From Hyphococcus sp. (GTDB lineage: Bacteria; Pseudomonadota; Alphaproteobacteria; Caulobacterales; Parvularculaceae), in contig JANQOV010000118.1 in NCBI GenBank assembly GCA_028285645.1, forward strand, positions 1-48,559: a stretch of 48,559 nucleotides of DNA, given 5' to 3'. The position numbers were made by a program, and so were the translations under genes. Under the pieces are notes generated by a model. That model was not told where the DNA came from. It ran no database searches and saw only the letters and a list, made by a program, of their open reading frames with translations. This document shows, one piece after another, positions 40,989 through 48,559 of the stretch. Every line of letters starts with the position of its first letter. The first letter of the stretch is position 1.

Positions 40989-42269
40989 CTAGAATTCTGG
41001 CTCGTCCAAGTCGTCCGGAAAGTGGATGGACCAGCCGAAGGCGTTTTCCGCCGCCACTCTGATTTCATAAGCCAGCAAACGCCCGCCTGCGCCATTTGTC
41101 AGAACAACAATGCCGTCGCCCTGTGCGGGATGTCCCTCAACCCATGCCTGATAACTATTGTTGGCGCCGCCATGATGGAAAACGAGCTTTTCGCCCGATC
41201 CATTTAGGCGCGGACCCAGCCCGTGCCAGCTCAAAGGAACGCGCGTCAGCATATCTGTTCTCAGTTCGTCAGACAGAAACTCATCATCAAGGAGTAACGC
41301 GCGCACAAAGATCGCCATATCTTCGGCGCTGACCCACAATCCTGAAGCGGCCATCTCGGGCATGCTCTCATAGCCTCTTGGCAGCGCGCGCGGTCGGCCT
41401 TTTCTGTCGTGGGCTTTGGCGACGTTTCCGTGTTCCGCAGGCAGCGGGTTTGCAAAAGTGCTGCACGTCATGCCCAAAGGCGCAAATACATATTTCTGAG
41501 CAGCTTCGACGTAAGGCACGCCAGTCACGTCTTCAACGACAAGCTGACTGACCGTTACGCCGCCGCCGGAATATTTCATTTTTGATCCCGGCTCGAACAA
41601 GAGTTCCACCGCGTCATGTTTTGCCGGCGGTTCCCCGTTCAGGGTCTGTAAAACTGTCGGCAATTCTTCATCGGGCTCAAAATCGGGAAACCCGTGCTGA
41701 CTGAAGCCGGAAGTGTGGGATAAAAGCATCCGCAACGTTACTTTTCGCGCACGCGTGAATTCGTTGTCCGGCGCCTTCCATGATGTCAGATAAGTATTGA
41801 CGTCTTCGTCGAGATCAAGCCGCCCGTCCTGAGCAAGCCGCAGGATTACGGCGGCATTAATCAGTTTACTGATGGAACCAGCGGAAAACACCGTCTGCTT
41901 ATCGACCAATTCATCTGAGCGGGCGGAAAGGACGCCATATCCTTGCGCCCAGATGATCTCTCCATTCTCGATGATCGCAACGCCAGCGCCCGGCACGCCG
42001 TGCTCCGCCATACGTTCCTCGATTGACCATTTCTCAGCATCCGGCTTGCCGCGATCTTTGAGGTCGCTGAGGCCCATTTCAATTGCCGTGATGCGGGCGT
42101 CTTTGGCGACGGCGGCATCCGAAACCGACCCGACTTCACTGCTCGTTTCCGGCCCTCGCGGCGCCTCTGCATAGGCTTGGCAGCCGGCCATTAGACCGGC
42201 AAACCCAATCACCAAAGTTTTGTACACGGGCTTGACCTTTAAACTCAGATACGATGTTGAGCTATTCAT
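40989..42269 (-). CDS. Serine hydrolase (class C beta-lactamase-like), lipoprotein
   Basis: 426 residues. The lipoprotein signal ends in LMAGC with Cys30. The catalytic SxxK is Ser122-Ile-Ser-Lys125. The second motif is Tyr-Ser-Gly (KYSGGG), where the usual Asn of YxN is replaced by Gly; the HHGG motif follows in the C-terminal region. That altered second motif suggests an esterase or peptidase and not a true beta-lactamase. It is paralogous to the gene at 32043. The start ATG is close to the upstream acyl-CoA dehydrogenase stop. Confidence 0.86.
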   Translation of the reverse strand: MNSSTSYLSLKVKPVYKTLVIGFAGLMAGCQAYAEAPRGPETSSEVGSVSDAAVAKDARITAIEMGLSDLKDRGKPDAEKWSIEERMAEHGVPGAGVAIIENGEIIWAQGYGVLSARSDELVDKQTVFSAGSISKLINAAVILRLAQDGRLDLDEDVNTYLTSWKAPDNEFTRARKVTLRMLLSHTSGFSQHGFPDFEPDEELPTVLQTLNGEPPAKHDAVELLFEPGSKMKYSGGGVTVSQLVVEDVTGVPYVEAAQKYVFAPLGMTCSTFANPLPAEHGNVAKAHDRKGRPRALPRGYESMPEMAASGLWVSAEDMAIFVRALLLDDEFLSDELRTDMLTRVPLSWHGLGPRLNGSGEKLVFHHGGANNSYQAWVEGHPAQGDGIVVLTNGAGGRLLAYEIRVAAENAFGWSIHFPDDLDEPEF

Positions 42270-42290
42270 TCTTTAGCGCCGGCGCTCGCC

Positions 42291-43514
42291 TCACGCCATA
42301 TTAGAGTGCTTTTTGAACTCCATGCGCGAGATCGCGCGGCAGTGAACTTCGTCGGGCCCGTCGGCAAGGCGAAGCGTGCGGATGCCGGAATAGACTTGCG
42401 CAAGGCCGAAGTCAGATGACACGCCGGCGCCGCCATGGGCCTGGATAGCGTCATCGATGATTTTGAGCGCCATGCGCGGGGCTGCGACCTTGATCATCGC
42501 GATCTCGCCTTGCGCGACCTTATTGCCCACCGTATCCATCATCCAGGCGGCTTTGAGCGTTAGAAGCCGCGACATTTCAATGTCGATGCGCGCTTCCGCA
42601 ACGCGCTGTTCCCAGATTGAATGTTTAAAGATCGGTTTGCCGAAGGCCTCGCGGGTGAGCAGACGCTTGACCATTTTTTCGAGCGCCACTTCCGCTGCGC
42701 CGATGGTGCGCATGCAATGGTGGATGCGGCCCGGGCCAAGCCGTCCTTGCGCAATTTCAAAACCGCGCCCTTCGCCCAGCAGGATATTTTCTTTCGGCAC
42801 ACGGACATTATCTAACAAAACCTCCATATGGCCGTGGGGCGCATCGTCATAACCAAAGACCGGCAAATGCCGCTCGATCTTAACGCCGGGCGCATCCGCT
42901 GGCACCAGGATCATCGATTGCTGCACGTGGCGCGCGGCGGACTTGTCAGTCTTGCCCATGACGATATAGATCTTGCAGCGCGGATCGCCGGCGCCGGACG
43001 ACCACCATTTGCGGCCGTTGATCACGTACTCGTCGCCATCGAGTGTGATGTCCGTTTCAATGTTGGTGGCGTCGGAGGACGCAACCGCAGGCTCGGTCAT
43101 CAAAAAGGCCGAACGGATTTTGCCGTCCAGCAGCGGCATGAGCCACTGTTCCTGCTGCGCCGGCGTTCCGTAGCGAGACAGGACTTCCATATTGCCGGTG
43201 TCGGGCGCAGCGCAGTTGAACACTTCCGGCGCGATAAGGCACCGTCCCGTCACCTCTGCGATCGGCGCATAGTCGGCATTGGAAAGGCCGGGGCCAAATT
43301 TCGGATCAGGATGGAACATGTTCCAAAGGCCCTCAGCCTTCGCCTTTTCCTTTAATTCATCAATGATCGGAGGGATCTTCCAGCGCCCTTCGCCGGGCCC
43401 GAATTCTGTATGCTGACGGTGATAAATTTCATCACCCTCATAAACATATTTGTCCATAAACTCCGAAACCCGGGCGAGATAGTCTTTGCAGCGGTCGGAA
43501 TATTCGAAATCCAT
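42291..43514 (-). CDS. Acyl-CoA dehydrogenase, ACAD10/11-like
   Basis: 407 residues of the FAD-dependent acyl-CoA dehydrogenase family. [15 protein letters not shown] and [17 protein letters not shown] are the flavin-binding segments; [34 protein letters not shown] is near-identical in ACAD11-like enzymes. Substrate chain length is not predictable. It lies 21 bp upstream of the serine-hydrolase gene and may be co-transcribed with it. Confidence 0.92.
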   Translation of the reverse strand: MDFEYSDRCKDYLARVSEFMDKYVYEGDEIYHRQHTEFGPGEGRWKIPPIIDELKEKAKAEGLWNMFHPDPKFGPGLSNADYAPIAEVTGRCLIAPEVFNCAAPDTGNMEVLSRYGTPAQQEQWLMPLLDGKIRSAFLMTEPAVASSDATNIETDITLDGDEYVINGRKWWSSGAGDPRCKIYIVMGKTDKSAARHVQQSMILVPADAPGVKIERHLPVFGYDDAPHGHMEVLLDNVRVPKENILLGEGRGFEIAQGRLGPGRIHHCMRTIGAAEVALEKMVKRLLTREAFGKPIFKHSIWEQRVAEARIDIEMSRLLTLKAAWMMDTVGNKVAQGEIAMIKVAAPRMALKIIDDAIQAHGGAGVSSDFGLAQVYSGIRTLRLADGPDEVHCRAISRMEFKKHSNMA

Positions 43515-43685
43515 GGGGCAGGCCTTTCTGTCTGTAGCGCGCGGGGGACGCGCTTTGCAACTTTAGCCTATGATAGCGCCTCGGCGACTGTGCGAAAGCG
43601 ATGGAAGCAGTTAGAGGTGAAATTTTTTGATGATCAAAAAGGCGCAGAGCGCTGGCGCACATATCGCATACGCATTCAGCTGACT

Positions 43686-44558
43686 TTAGCGCATCATCAG
43701 AACCGGCGCCGCCGGGTGCCGCAACATGCACCTCGTAAATCCGCCGAATACTGTCTGGCGCCAACGGCTATGCGCATAAGCGCCCATGATCAAAAGGTCG
43801 GGTTCAGCCTCGCCGATCTCCTTCACCAGGACGTCATTCACATCCTGGCCGGATTCGAGCTCGATCTCAGTCTCTCTGGTTTCGATCCCATGGAGCCCAA
43901 GGCTTGCAGCGATGTCTTTCGTTGTTGCGGTTTCGCGGCCAGGCTCATGCAAGGTCAAGAGCTTGACCATTTTAGCCTCAGTGAGAAAAGGCAATCCCGC
44001 ATAGACAGTGCGCGCCGCCTCCGCCCCGCCATTCCAGGCGACAACGACCCGCTCTGGCATCTTCTTCATGGCGTCAGCCGGACACAATAAGACCGGCCGG
44101 CCGGACTGAAACAACAGCTCCTCGCATAACCGCAACTGAAACCCGTCATCTGCATCATCGAGGGTCGCCATTGCAGTTAGATCGAACCCTGCTGCAATAG
44201 TCGCGACGCGCTCGGGAATGTCGCCTTTCTCGTCACGCCAGGATGCAGTTGCGCCCATGGTGTCCGTATGCGCAGAAATATCCGAAACGCCGATGCCATT
44301 TGCGTCAGAAAGATCGCCAAATAGCTGGTGCAGCGCAACAGCGTTTTCGTCTTCGGCTTTCTTGTAAATGTCGTGGTCGCCCTCGGGAAATTTGCCGCCG
44401 AGTGGAAAATAGACAACGCGCGGCGCTGTCGGCCGCTGTCGCATATGGAGAGCGGAAATATGCCCGTCAAAGCAGCGTGCGATTTGAACACCAGCCTCAA
44501 AACCTATGCGTGCTGATGTTTCGTCGAAAAAGGGAACAAAAATGCTTTTGTAAGCCAT
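43686..44558 (-). CDS. Tandem-domain universal stress protein (second copy)
   Basis: 290 residues, two UspA-like domains: first starting AYKSIFVPFFDETSARIGFEAGVQIA, second around RVVVAWNGGAEAARTVYAGLPFL, ending LLIMGAYAHSRWRQTVFGGFTRCML. As in the paralogue at 5476-6357, the second glycine of the nucleotide loop is replaced, here by alanine. The ATG at 44558 has GAGG upstream; the earlier TTG in frame is not needed. A near-consensus FNR/FixK box lies 56 bp upstream. Confidence 0.9.
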   Translation of the reverse strand: MAYKSIFVPFFDETSARIGFEAGVQIARCFDGHISALHMRQRPTAPRVVYFPLGGKFPEGDHDIYKKAEDENAVALHQLFGDLSDANGIGVSDISAHTDTMGATASWRDEKGDIPERVATIAAGFDLTAMATLDDADDGFQLRLCEELLFQSGRPVLLCPADAMKKMPERVVVAWNGGAEAARTVYAGLPFLTEAKMVKLLTLHEPGRETATTKDIAASLGLHGIETRETEIELESGQDVNDVLVKEIGEAEPDLLIMGAYAHSRWRQTVFGGFTRCMLRHPAAPVLMMR

Positions 44559-44607
44559 CTCGCCAACCTCTTTTCCCAACAGCTACGCGACGCTGCGGGA
44601 AAATAGA

Positions 44608-44621
44608 TTGAGCAAGATCAA
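44608..44621. promoter_or_regulatory. FNR/FixK-like box upstream of second stress protein
   Basis: TTGAG-CAAG-ATCAA has one mismatch to TTGAY-N4-RTCAA. Its centre is about 56 bp before the start codon, the same distance as the box before the exporter operon. Confidence 0.55.
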
Positions 44622-44646
44622 TCGCTGCGGCAGGGCATTGAAACCC

Positions 44647-45117
44647 TTACATATTGCGTGCTCGCCGCTCCTTGAAAAAGTCTTTGAGCAATTGTCCGGC
44701 TTCATCAGCAAACGGGCCCTGAGCCACGTCCGGCCGCCAGTGGCAGGTCGGTTGTTCGAAGAATTTCGGTCCATGCCAGACGGCGCCGCCCTTGGGATCG
44801 CTGGCGGCAATGACCAGGCGTGCAATGCGCGCAATGGAAATCGCGCCTGCGCACATGGCGCATGGCTCCAGCGTTACATAGAGCGATGCGCCGGCTAGCC
44901 GATAATTGCCAAGCTTTTGAGCGGCGGCGCGCAGGGCGCGAATTTCCGCATGGGCCGTCGGATCGTTGGTTGAAATCGGCGCATTGCCGGCGGCGGCAAG
45001 AATGTCGCCATTCTCGTCAACAATGACAGCGCCGACCGGCGTCTCGCCAGCGTCAGCCGCTGCGCGCGCTTCTTGGACAGCGCGTTGCATCATCTGTTCG
45101 TCGAATTGGGCGTCCAT
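44647..45117 (-). CDS. tadA: tRNA adenosine(34) deaminase TadA
   Basis: 156-residue zinc deaminase making inosine at the wobble position of tRNA-Arg. The catalytic motif is HAE (His56, Glu58) and the zinc-binding pair PCAMC (Cys86, Cys89). Family context is GETPVGAVIV and NYRLAGASLYVTLEPCAMCAGAI. The ATG at 45117 is chosen because upstream in-frame codons lie in the methyltransferase gene. It begins 13 bp downstream of that gene's stop. Confidence 0.93.
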   Translation of the reverse strand: MDAQFDEQMMQRAVQEARAAADAGETPVGAVIVDENGDILAAAGNAPISTNDPTAHAEIRALRAAAQKLGNYRLAGASLYVTLEPCAMCAGAISIARIARLVIAASDPKGGAVWHGPKFFEQPTCHWRPDVAQGPFADEAGQLLKDFFKERRARNM

Positions 45118-45130
45118 CACCCGCGCAAGT

Positions 45131-45877
45131 CTACGCAGCAATGTCCGTTTTCGCCACTGCGGGTTTTTCCGCCAGGCAAAACGCCGTAACGCCAGCCAGT
45201 TTGTTAAAGGGAAAGAGCGCCGCCCGCTCGATGTCATGAATGGCGACAAGTGACCGGTTGAGCCAGTCAGGCGCTGCTTTTAACGCGCTCTGGGTTGCTT
45301 CCTTGTCGCCTCTAAGCGCCTTGTCCGCCATCCGCAAAGCCGCCACCGCCGGAAACAGCATGCCGAAGAAATAGCGCAATTCGCGGATCTCGAGACCGGC
45401 GGCTTCAACGGATGCTTGTAGTTCTTCAAGCGTATAGCGCCGACGATGCTCAAGAAACTCATCGTGCGATGACCAGAGAAAATTGAACGCCGGGACTGAG
45501 ATCAAAAACCGGGTTCCCGCCGCCGCCTTTGCCGCGTAATCGCGGATGAGCGCCACATCATCGTCAACATGCTCGATGACATCGAGCATCAGGACGGCGT
45601 CAGCGTCAACTTCGCCAACCTCGCGTACGAAATTGAGGCGCCCTCCATCGCAAGGCCCAAGATGGTAATCCTCGTAATTCGGATCAATGCAGACGGCGCG
45701 GCCAGCCAATCCGTCTTCCAGCAGCATGCGCGAGAAAACGCCGGAGCCGGCGCCCACATCGAGCACGCACCCAAGCGTCTCGCCGCCGAGTAGGTCGCGA
45801 ATGGCGCGGCCCTTGGCGATGTAATACCAATGGGCTGACGGATCGCCGCCGATGGCTTTTTCTTCCTTCAGGTCCAT
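45131..45877 (-). CDS. Class I SAM-dependent methyltransferase
   Basis: 248 residues with the Rossmann-like SAM-binding core: GCVLDVGAGSGVFSRMLLED (motif I), then VCIDPNYEDY and DADAVLMLDVIEHVDDDVALIRDYA. The substrate cannot be told. The start at 45877 has GAGAAGG upstream; a start at 45901 would add eight residues. It is divergent from the RluB-type gene, with 63 bp between. Confidence 0.85.
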   Translation of the reverse strand: MDLKEEKAIGGDPSAHWYYIAKGRAIRDLLGGETLGCVLDVGAGSGVFSRMLLEDGLAGRAVCIDPNYEDYHLGPCDGGRLNFVREVGEVDADAVLMLDVIEHVDDDVALIRDYAAKAAAGTRFLISVPAFNFLWSSHDEFLEHRRRYTLEELQASVEAAGLEIRELRYFFGMLFPAVAALRMADKALRGDKEATQSALKAAPDWLNRSLVAIHDIERAALFPFNKLAGVTAFCLAEKPAVAKTDIAA

Positions 45878-45940
45878 GACGATTGCCTTCTCTTCCCGCA
45901 TCGCCAATAAAGCGCGGAGCCTGTTAAGGACGTCTAAACC

Positions 45941-46702
45941 ATGGCCGAAAAAACGCTGGATAAAGTCGAAGGCGAGCGCATTGCCAAGTTTCTGGCCCGC
46001 GCCGGCATTGCGTCCCGTCGGGAAGCGGAAAGACTGATTGAACAAGGCATCGTTACCGTTGACGGCAAAACCCTTGATACGCCGGCCTTCAAGGTAACGC
46101 CCGATATGGATATCCGGGTCGATGGAACCCGTATCGGCAAGCCTGACGCACCGCGGCTCTGGCGCTTCCATAAACCCGACGGATTGGTCACCACCCACAA
46201 GGATCCGCAAGGTCGGCCCACAGTCTTCGATGCGCTGGCCGGCCAGCTGCCACGCGTTATCTCTGTCGGACGTCTTGATCTGACGACGGAAGGATTATTG
46301 CTCCTCACCAATGACGGCGGTCTTGCGCGACAACTTGAATTGCCTTCCACGGGCTGGACGCGGCGCTATCGGGTGCGCGCATATGGCCGGGTCAACCAGC
46401 GCCAACTCGACGGGTTGCAAGACGGCGTTGAGATTGACGGCGTTCGCTATGGGCCGGTGCGCGCAACGCTCGACCAGACGCAAGGCGGCAATCAATGGAT
46501 CACGCTTTCAATCACCGAAGGCAAGAACCGTGAAGTCCGTAATGTGATGCGTCACCTGGGCCTTACCGTGAACCGTCTCATCCGCACCGCTTATGGGCCC
46601 TTTCAGCTTGGCAAACTGCCTAAAGGCGCGTTTGAAGAAGTTCCAGGAAAGCAGCTTAAGGAACAACTGGGCAAAAAGATTTGTGAGGAAATCAGACTGT
46701 GA
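45941..46702 (+). CDS. Pseudouridine synthase, RluB/RsuA family
   Basis: 253 residues: S4 domain (RIAKFLARAGIASRREAERLIEQGIVTVDG), then the RsuA/RluB core with HKPDGLVTTHKDPQGRPTVFD, the catalytic GRLDLTTEGLLLLTNDG, and ITEGKNREVRNVMRHLGLTVNRLIR. RluB (23S U2605) is the most likely assignment by core sequence. Its TGA stop overlaps the next gene's GTG start, and rsmD follows that, so this is a ribosome-maturation operon. Confidence 0.9.
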   Translation: MAEKTLDKVEGERIAKFLARAGIASRREAERLIEQGIVTVDGKTLDTPAFKVTPDMDIRVDGTRIGKPDAPRLWRFHKPDGLVTTHKDPQGRPTVFDALAGQLPRVISVGRLDLTTEGLLLLTNDGGLARQLELPSTGWTRRYRVRAYGRVNQRQLDGLQDGVEIDGVRYGPVRATLDQTQGGNQWITLSITEGKNREVRNVMRHLGLTVNRLIRTAYGPFQLGKLPKGAFEEVPGKQLKEQLGKKICEEIRL

Positions 46703-46899
46703 CCAACGTCGTCAACCTCAACCGCTTTCGCAAGAAAAAGGCCCGCGCAGACAAAGAAAAGCAGGCAGAGGAAAACCGCGCCAAATACGGCCGCACCAAA
46801 GGCGAGAAGGCAAAATACAAACGCGACATGGAAAAGCTTGCAAACCATGTCGAGGGCCACAAGCGCGAAGACAAAGACAGCCAAGAAAACGAAGACTGA
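46699..46899 (+). CDS. DUF4169 family protein
   Basis: 66-residue, highly charged soluble protein (VVNLNRFRKKKARADKEKQAEENRAKYGRTKGEKAKYKRD), matching the DUF4169 family of alphaproteobacteria. Starts with a GTG that overlaps the preceding stop. No function known; position between rRNA-modifying genes suggests a link to ribosomes. Confidence 0.85.
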   Translation: MTNVVNLNRFRKKKARADKEKQAEENRAKYGRTKGEKAKYKRDMEKLANHVEGHKREDKDSQENED

Positions 46900-46903
46900 C
46901 CCC

Positions 46904-47479
46904 ATGCGGATAATTTCCGGACGGTTTAAGGGCAGGCGCATCATCGCGCCGAAGGGAATGATCGCCCGGCCAACGGCGGACCGCACGCGGGAATCCCTCT
47001 TCAATATCTTAAGCGCCCGTGATGATGTGACCTTCGAGGGCGCGCGCGTCATCGACCTCTTCGCCGGCTCTGGCGCGCTCGGTTTTGAAGCCTTGTCGCG
47101 CGGCGCTGCGTTTTGTCTTTTTGTCGAAACCGACGCGAGCGCCCGCGGCGCCATTCGCGATAATATCGAAGCGCTTGGCCTATTCGGGCAAACCCGCATT
47201 CATCGGCGCTCTGCGACGGGCCTTGGGACAAGGCCGCAAAGCGCTGGTCCGCCGTTTACCTTCGCCTTTCTCGATCCGCCCTATGGAAAAGACCTGGCTG
47301 GTCCCGCGCTTAGCGGTCTCCACGAAGGCGGTTGGCTCGCCAATGCCGCCATCGCCGTCGTCGAGCAAGGCGAAAACGAGCCCCCCGTCGCCCCACCCAA
47401 TTTCGTCGAAATCGACCGCAGGTCTTATGGCGCGGCGCAAATCGGTCTTTTTCAATATATTCCCGAAACCAAGGATTAA
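46904..47479 (+). CDS. rsmD: 16S rRNA (guanine(966)-N2)-methyltransferase RsmD
   Basis: 191 residues. SAM-binding motif DLFAGSG (51-57), catalytic DPPY (124-127) and the usual N-terminus RIISGRFKGRRIIAPKG with RPTADRTRESLFNIL. Starts 4 bp after the DUF4169 stop, in the same operon. Confidence 0.94.
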   Translation: MRIISGRFKGRRIIAPKGMIARPTADRTRESLFNILSARDDVTFEGARVIDLFAGSGALGFEALSRGAAFCLFVETDASARGAIRDNIEALGLFGQTRIHRRSATGLGTRPQSAGPPFTFAFLDPPYGKDLAGPALSGLHEGGWLANAAIAVVEQGENEPPVAPPNFVEIDRRSYGAAQIGLFQYIPETKD

Positions 47480-47552
47480 CTAACCGGCGTTTGACGTTAG
47501 GCGAATATTCAGCAATCCGCGTCAACACTGTGCGAATACGGGAGACAGAAAC

Positions 47553-47831
47553 ATGATCACTGTATTCGACGTTTATTCGCTGGTGCTTTTGGTCGCCTCG
47601 ATGATGCTCTTTGTGCGCCGATACATGCGGCAGGATCCGCCGGTCTATCCCTATCTTATTATTGCCTGCACTTGCCTTGTTGGAAACTGGCTCGGCGAAG
47701 CGGGCGGCGGCATCTATGCTCTTGGGCTTTTGACAGCAGCGTCGTTTTCGTTCCTCGGTTGCCTCCTCTATCCGAGCTGGCGCTCCATGAGCAAAAACGA
47801 AACGCCAACGACGCCTTCCAGCACATCCTGA
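47553..47831 (+). CDS. Small membrane protein, possible exosortase-accessory type
   Basis: 92 residues with three hydrophobic helices (about 5-22, 33-47, 52-72) and DPPVYPYLIIACTCLVGNWLGEAG in the middle. The pattern of a DPP turn followed by a GNWLG-like helix resembles small proteins annotated as XrtV sorting accessory proteins; this is recalled and not verified. GGGAGACAG precedes the ATG. It is a separate gene from rsmD, 73 bp on. Confidence 0.65.
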   Translation: MITVFDVYSLVLLVASMMLFVRRYMRQDPPVYPYLIIACTCLVGNWLGEAGGGIYALGLLTAASFSFLGCLLYPSWRSMSKNETPTTPSSTS

Positions 47832-47850
47832 CTTAGCGCTTATCGGCTGA

Positions 47851-47874
47851 CGCCCGCTCGCTTTGGCGCGGGCG
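47851..47874 (+). terminator. Hairpin after the small membrane-protein gene
   Basis: CGCCCGC (47851-47857) and GCGGGCG (47868-47874) pair with a 10-nt loop. It is GC-rich with no T run, so termination activity is uncertain. Confidence 0.4.
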
Positions 47875-47905
47875 GGCAAGAGCTATCAGCGCGGGTTTGG
47901 GTTAA

Positions 47906-48062
47906 GCCTTTACGAACCGGCCCCTGATACCTACTTTCCCATACGCTGCCCGGCCCGTTAGGACGAAATTCCCCGGGGCCTTATCTCTTCTATCGGGAGC
48001 TGCCTCTGACTTGGACCCTGGTCCTTGATACGCGGCGCCCACCTGGTCCTTAGGGTCCAGGG
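47906..48062 (+). ncRNA. ssrS: Probable 6S RNA
   Basis: 6S RNA binds RNA polymerase holoenzyme and typically precedes the 5-formyltetrahydrofolate cyclo-ligase gene, as here. No protein is encoded. CTTGGACC-CT-GGTCCTTG forms a hairpin like the one near the 3' end of E. coli 6S, followed by GCGGCGCC. The ends can pair imperfectly: CCCT..ACC near 47921-47931 with GGT..AGGG near 48046-48054. A CCTGG/CCAGG hairpin lies at 48042-48061. The boundaries are approximate. Confidence 0.5.
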
Positions 48063-48117
48063 CGAATGAAAGTCCGACGGCCAGGGCGGCGCTTTTGATA
48101 TTCCAAGCGGACCCGCC

Positions 48118-48559
48118 ATGCTGCCGCCTATCCTTCCTTTTTTTAACAAGAAGACGATTTTGCGCGCACGCATGAAAACAGAACGCCGCGCGGCGGCTAA
48201 TGCGCGCCCCGACGCCGCCCGCCATGCCGCCCAGAAATTTGTCGCCCACATCTCCTATGCCAATGACGATGTCATCGCGCTTTATTGTCCGATCAGGGAT
48301 GAATTGAGCACCGAACCGCTCATCGACGCCCTTGCTGAGAGCGCCGTGACGCTTGCGTTGCCGGTAATCGTCGAAAAGAAGGCGCCGCTGATCTTCCGCG
48401 CCTTCGCGCCTGGCGATGCGCTGATCGACGGCGCTTATGGCGCGCAAACCCCCAATGAGAATGCCGCTGAAGTAACGCCAACAATCGTACTTGCGCCGCT
48501 GTTAGCCTTCACCCGCCGCGGCGACCGGCTCGGCTATGGCGGCGGCTATTATGACAGAA
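48118..48559 (+). CDS. 5-formyltetrahydrofolate cyclo-ligase (partial)
   Basis: 5-formyltetrahydrofolate cyclo-ligase, which makes 5,10-methenyl-THF from 5-formyl-THF with ATP. About 147 residues are present before the right edge; the usual length is near 190. The basic N-terminus KKTILRARMKTERRAAA, the IALYCPIRDELSTEPLIDAL segment and the RLGYGGGYYD signature are all visible. The ATG at 48118 is used; the family usually begins near KKTILRARM, so the start could lie a few codons later. Confidence 0.93.
   Translation, partial: MLPPILPFFNKKTILRARMKTERRAAANARPDAARHAAQKFVAHISYANDDVIALYCPIRDELSTEPLIDALAESAVTLALPVIVEKKAPLIFRAFAPGDALIDGAYGAQTPNENAAEVTPTIVLAPLLAFTRRGDRLGYGGGYYDR

Noticed and set aside
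45878-46210. N-terminal extension of the methyltransferase frame
   Set aside because: It would run antisense through the RluB-type gene; the start at 45877 has a proper ribosome-binding site.
47310-47879. 189-codon minus-strand frame over rsmD end and the small membrane protein
   Set aside because: Antisense to two better-supported genes, no domain or signal.
1-48559. CRISPR array, rRNA, tRNA, integrase or transposase genes
   Set aside because: No regularly spaced repeats, no rRNA or tRNA sequence and no recombinase motif were found on either strand.

Overview
The window looks like a chromosomal segment of an alphaproteobacterium. Evidence: a complete FixL-FixJ-FixK oxygen cascade beside ccoN, an alphaproteobacterial-type RpoH, a plant-type glutamate-cysteine ligase, a DUF2793 protein of the gene-transfer-agent tail type, small alphaproteobacterial families (DUF4169, DUF6460) and a moderately high GC content. 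Family-level placement (for example Parvularculales or a relative) is a guess. No tRNA, rRNA, CRISPR array or intact insertion sequence was seen.

Positions 1-14463 form a low-oxygen respiration and stress block. It starts with the 5' part of ccoN (cbb3 oxidase, minus strand, cut by the window edge). Then come fixL with all heme-pocket residues, fixJ, a VIT-family membrane protein, fixK, a double-domain universal stress protein, a CBS-pair protein, an ABC-FtsX-HlyD exporter operon, a host-attachment-family protein, a flavodoxin-fold reductase, a lipoprotein cytochrome c and a flippase-like membrane protein. FNR/FixK-type boxes (TTGAY-N4-RTCAA) lie upstream of ccoN, the stress protein and the reductase. 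One-mismatch versions lie upstream of the exporter and of a second stress protein at 43.7-44.6 kb. A FixJ-like octamer lies upstream of fixK. Together these suggest FixLJ -> FixK -> dispersed targets.

Positions 14521-20690 carry housekeeping functions: M48 peptidase, HNH nuclease, AlkA-type glycosylase coupled to glutamate-cysteine ligase, RsmE, UbiA and MsrB. Positions 20687-23506 are an accessory patch: a tail-fibre-like DUF2793 protein, an AT-rich PEP-CTERM protein, and a 527-bp gene-free stretch with a consensus promoter and a hairpin. Positions 23507-26328 hold a DUF6460 protein and a tight operon of two DUF1538 membrane proteins, a P-II-like protein and a CBS-pair protein (probably a nucleotide-regulated ion transport system).

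Positions 26465-35577 contain small regulator-plus-partner units (winged helix with membrane protein; ArsR with SRPBCC; MarR-like with serine hydrolase), an aldo/keto reductase whose ribosome-binding site lies in an 11-bp hairpin, RluD, and rpoH with a structured leader and a strong terminator, then an SDR. Positions 35610-45877 carry a periplasmic metallopeptidase, a PEP mutase-family enzyme, an outer-membrane barrel, a MATE exporter, DUF2461, an L7/L12-like membrane protein, a second serine hydrolase, an acyl-CoA dehydrogenase, the second stress protein, TadA and a methyltransferase. Positions 45941-48559 hold an RluB-type synthase, a DUF4169 protein, RsmD, a small membrane protein, a probable 6S RNA and the 5' part of 5-formyltetrahydrofolate cyclo-ligase, cut by the right edge.
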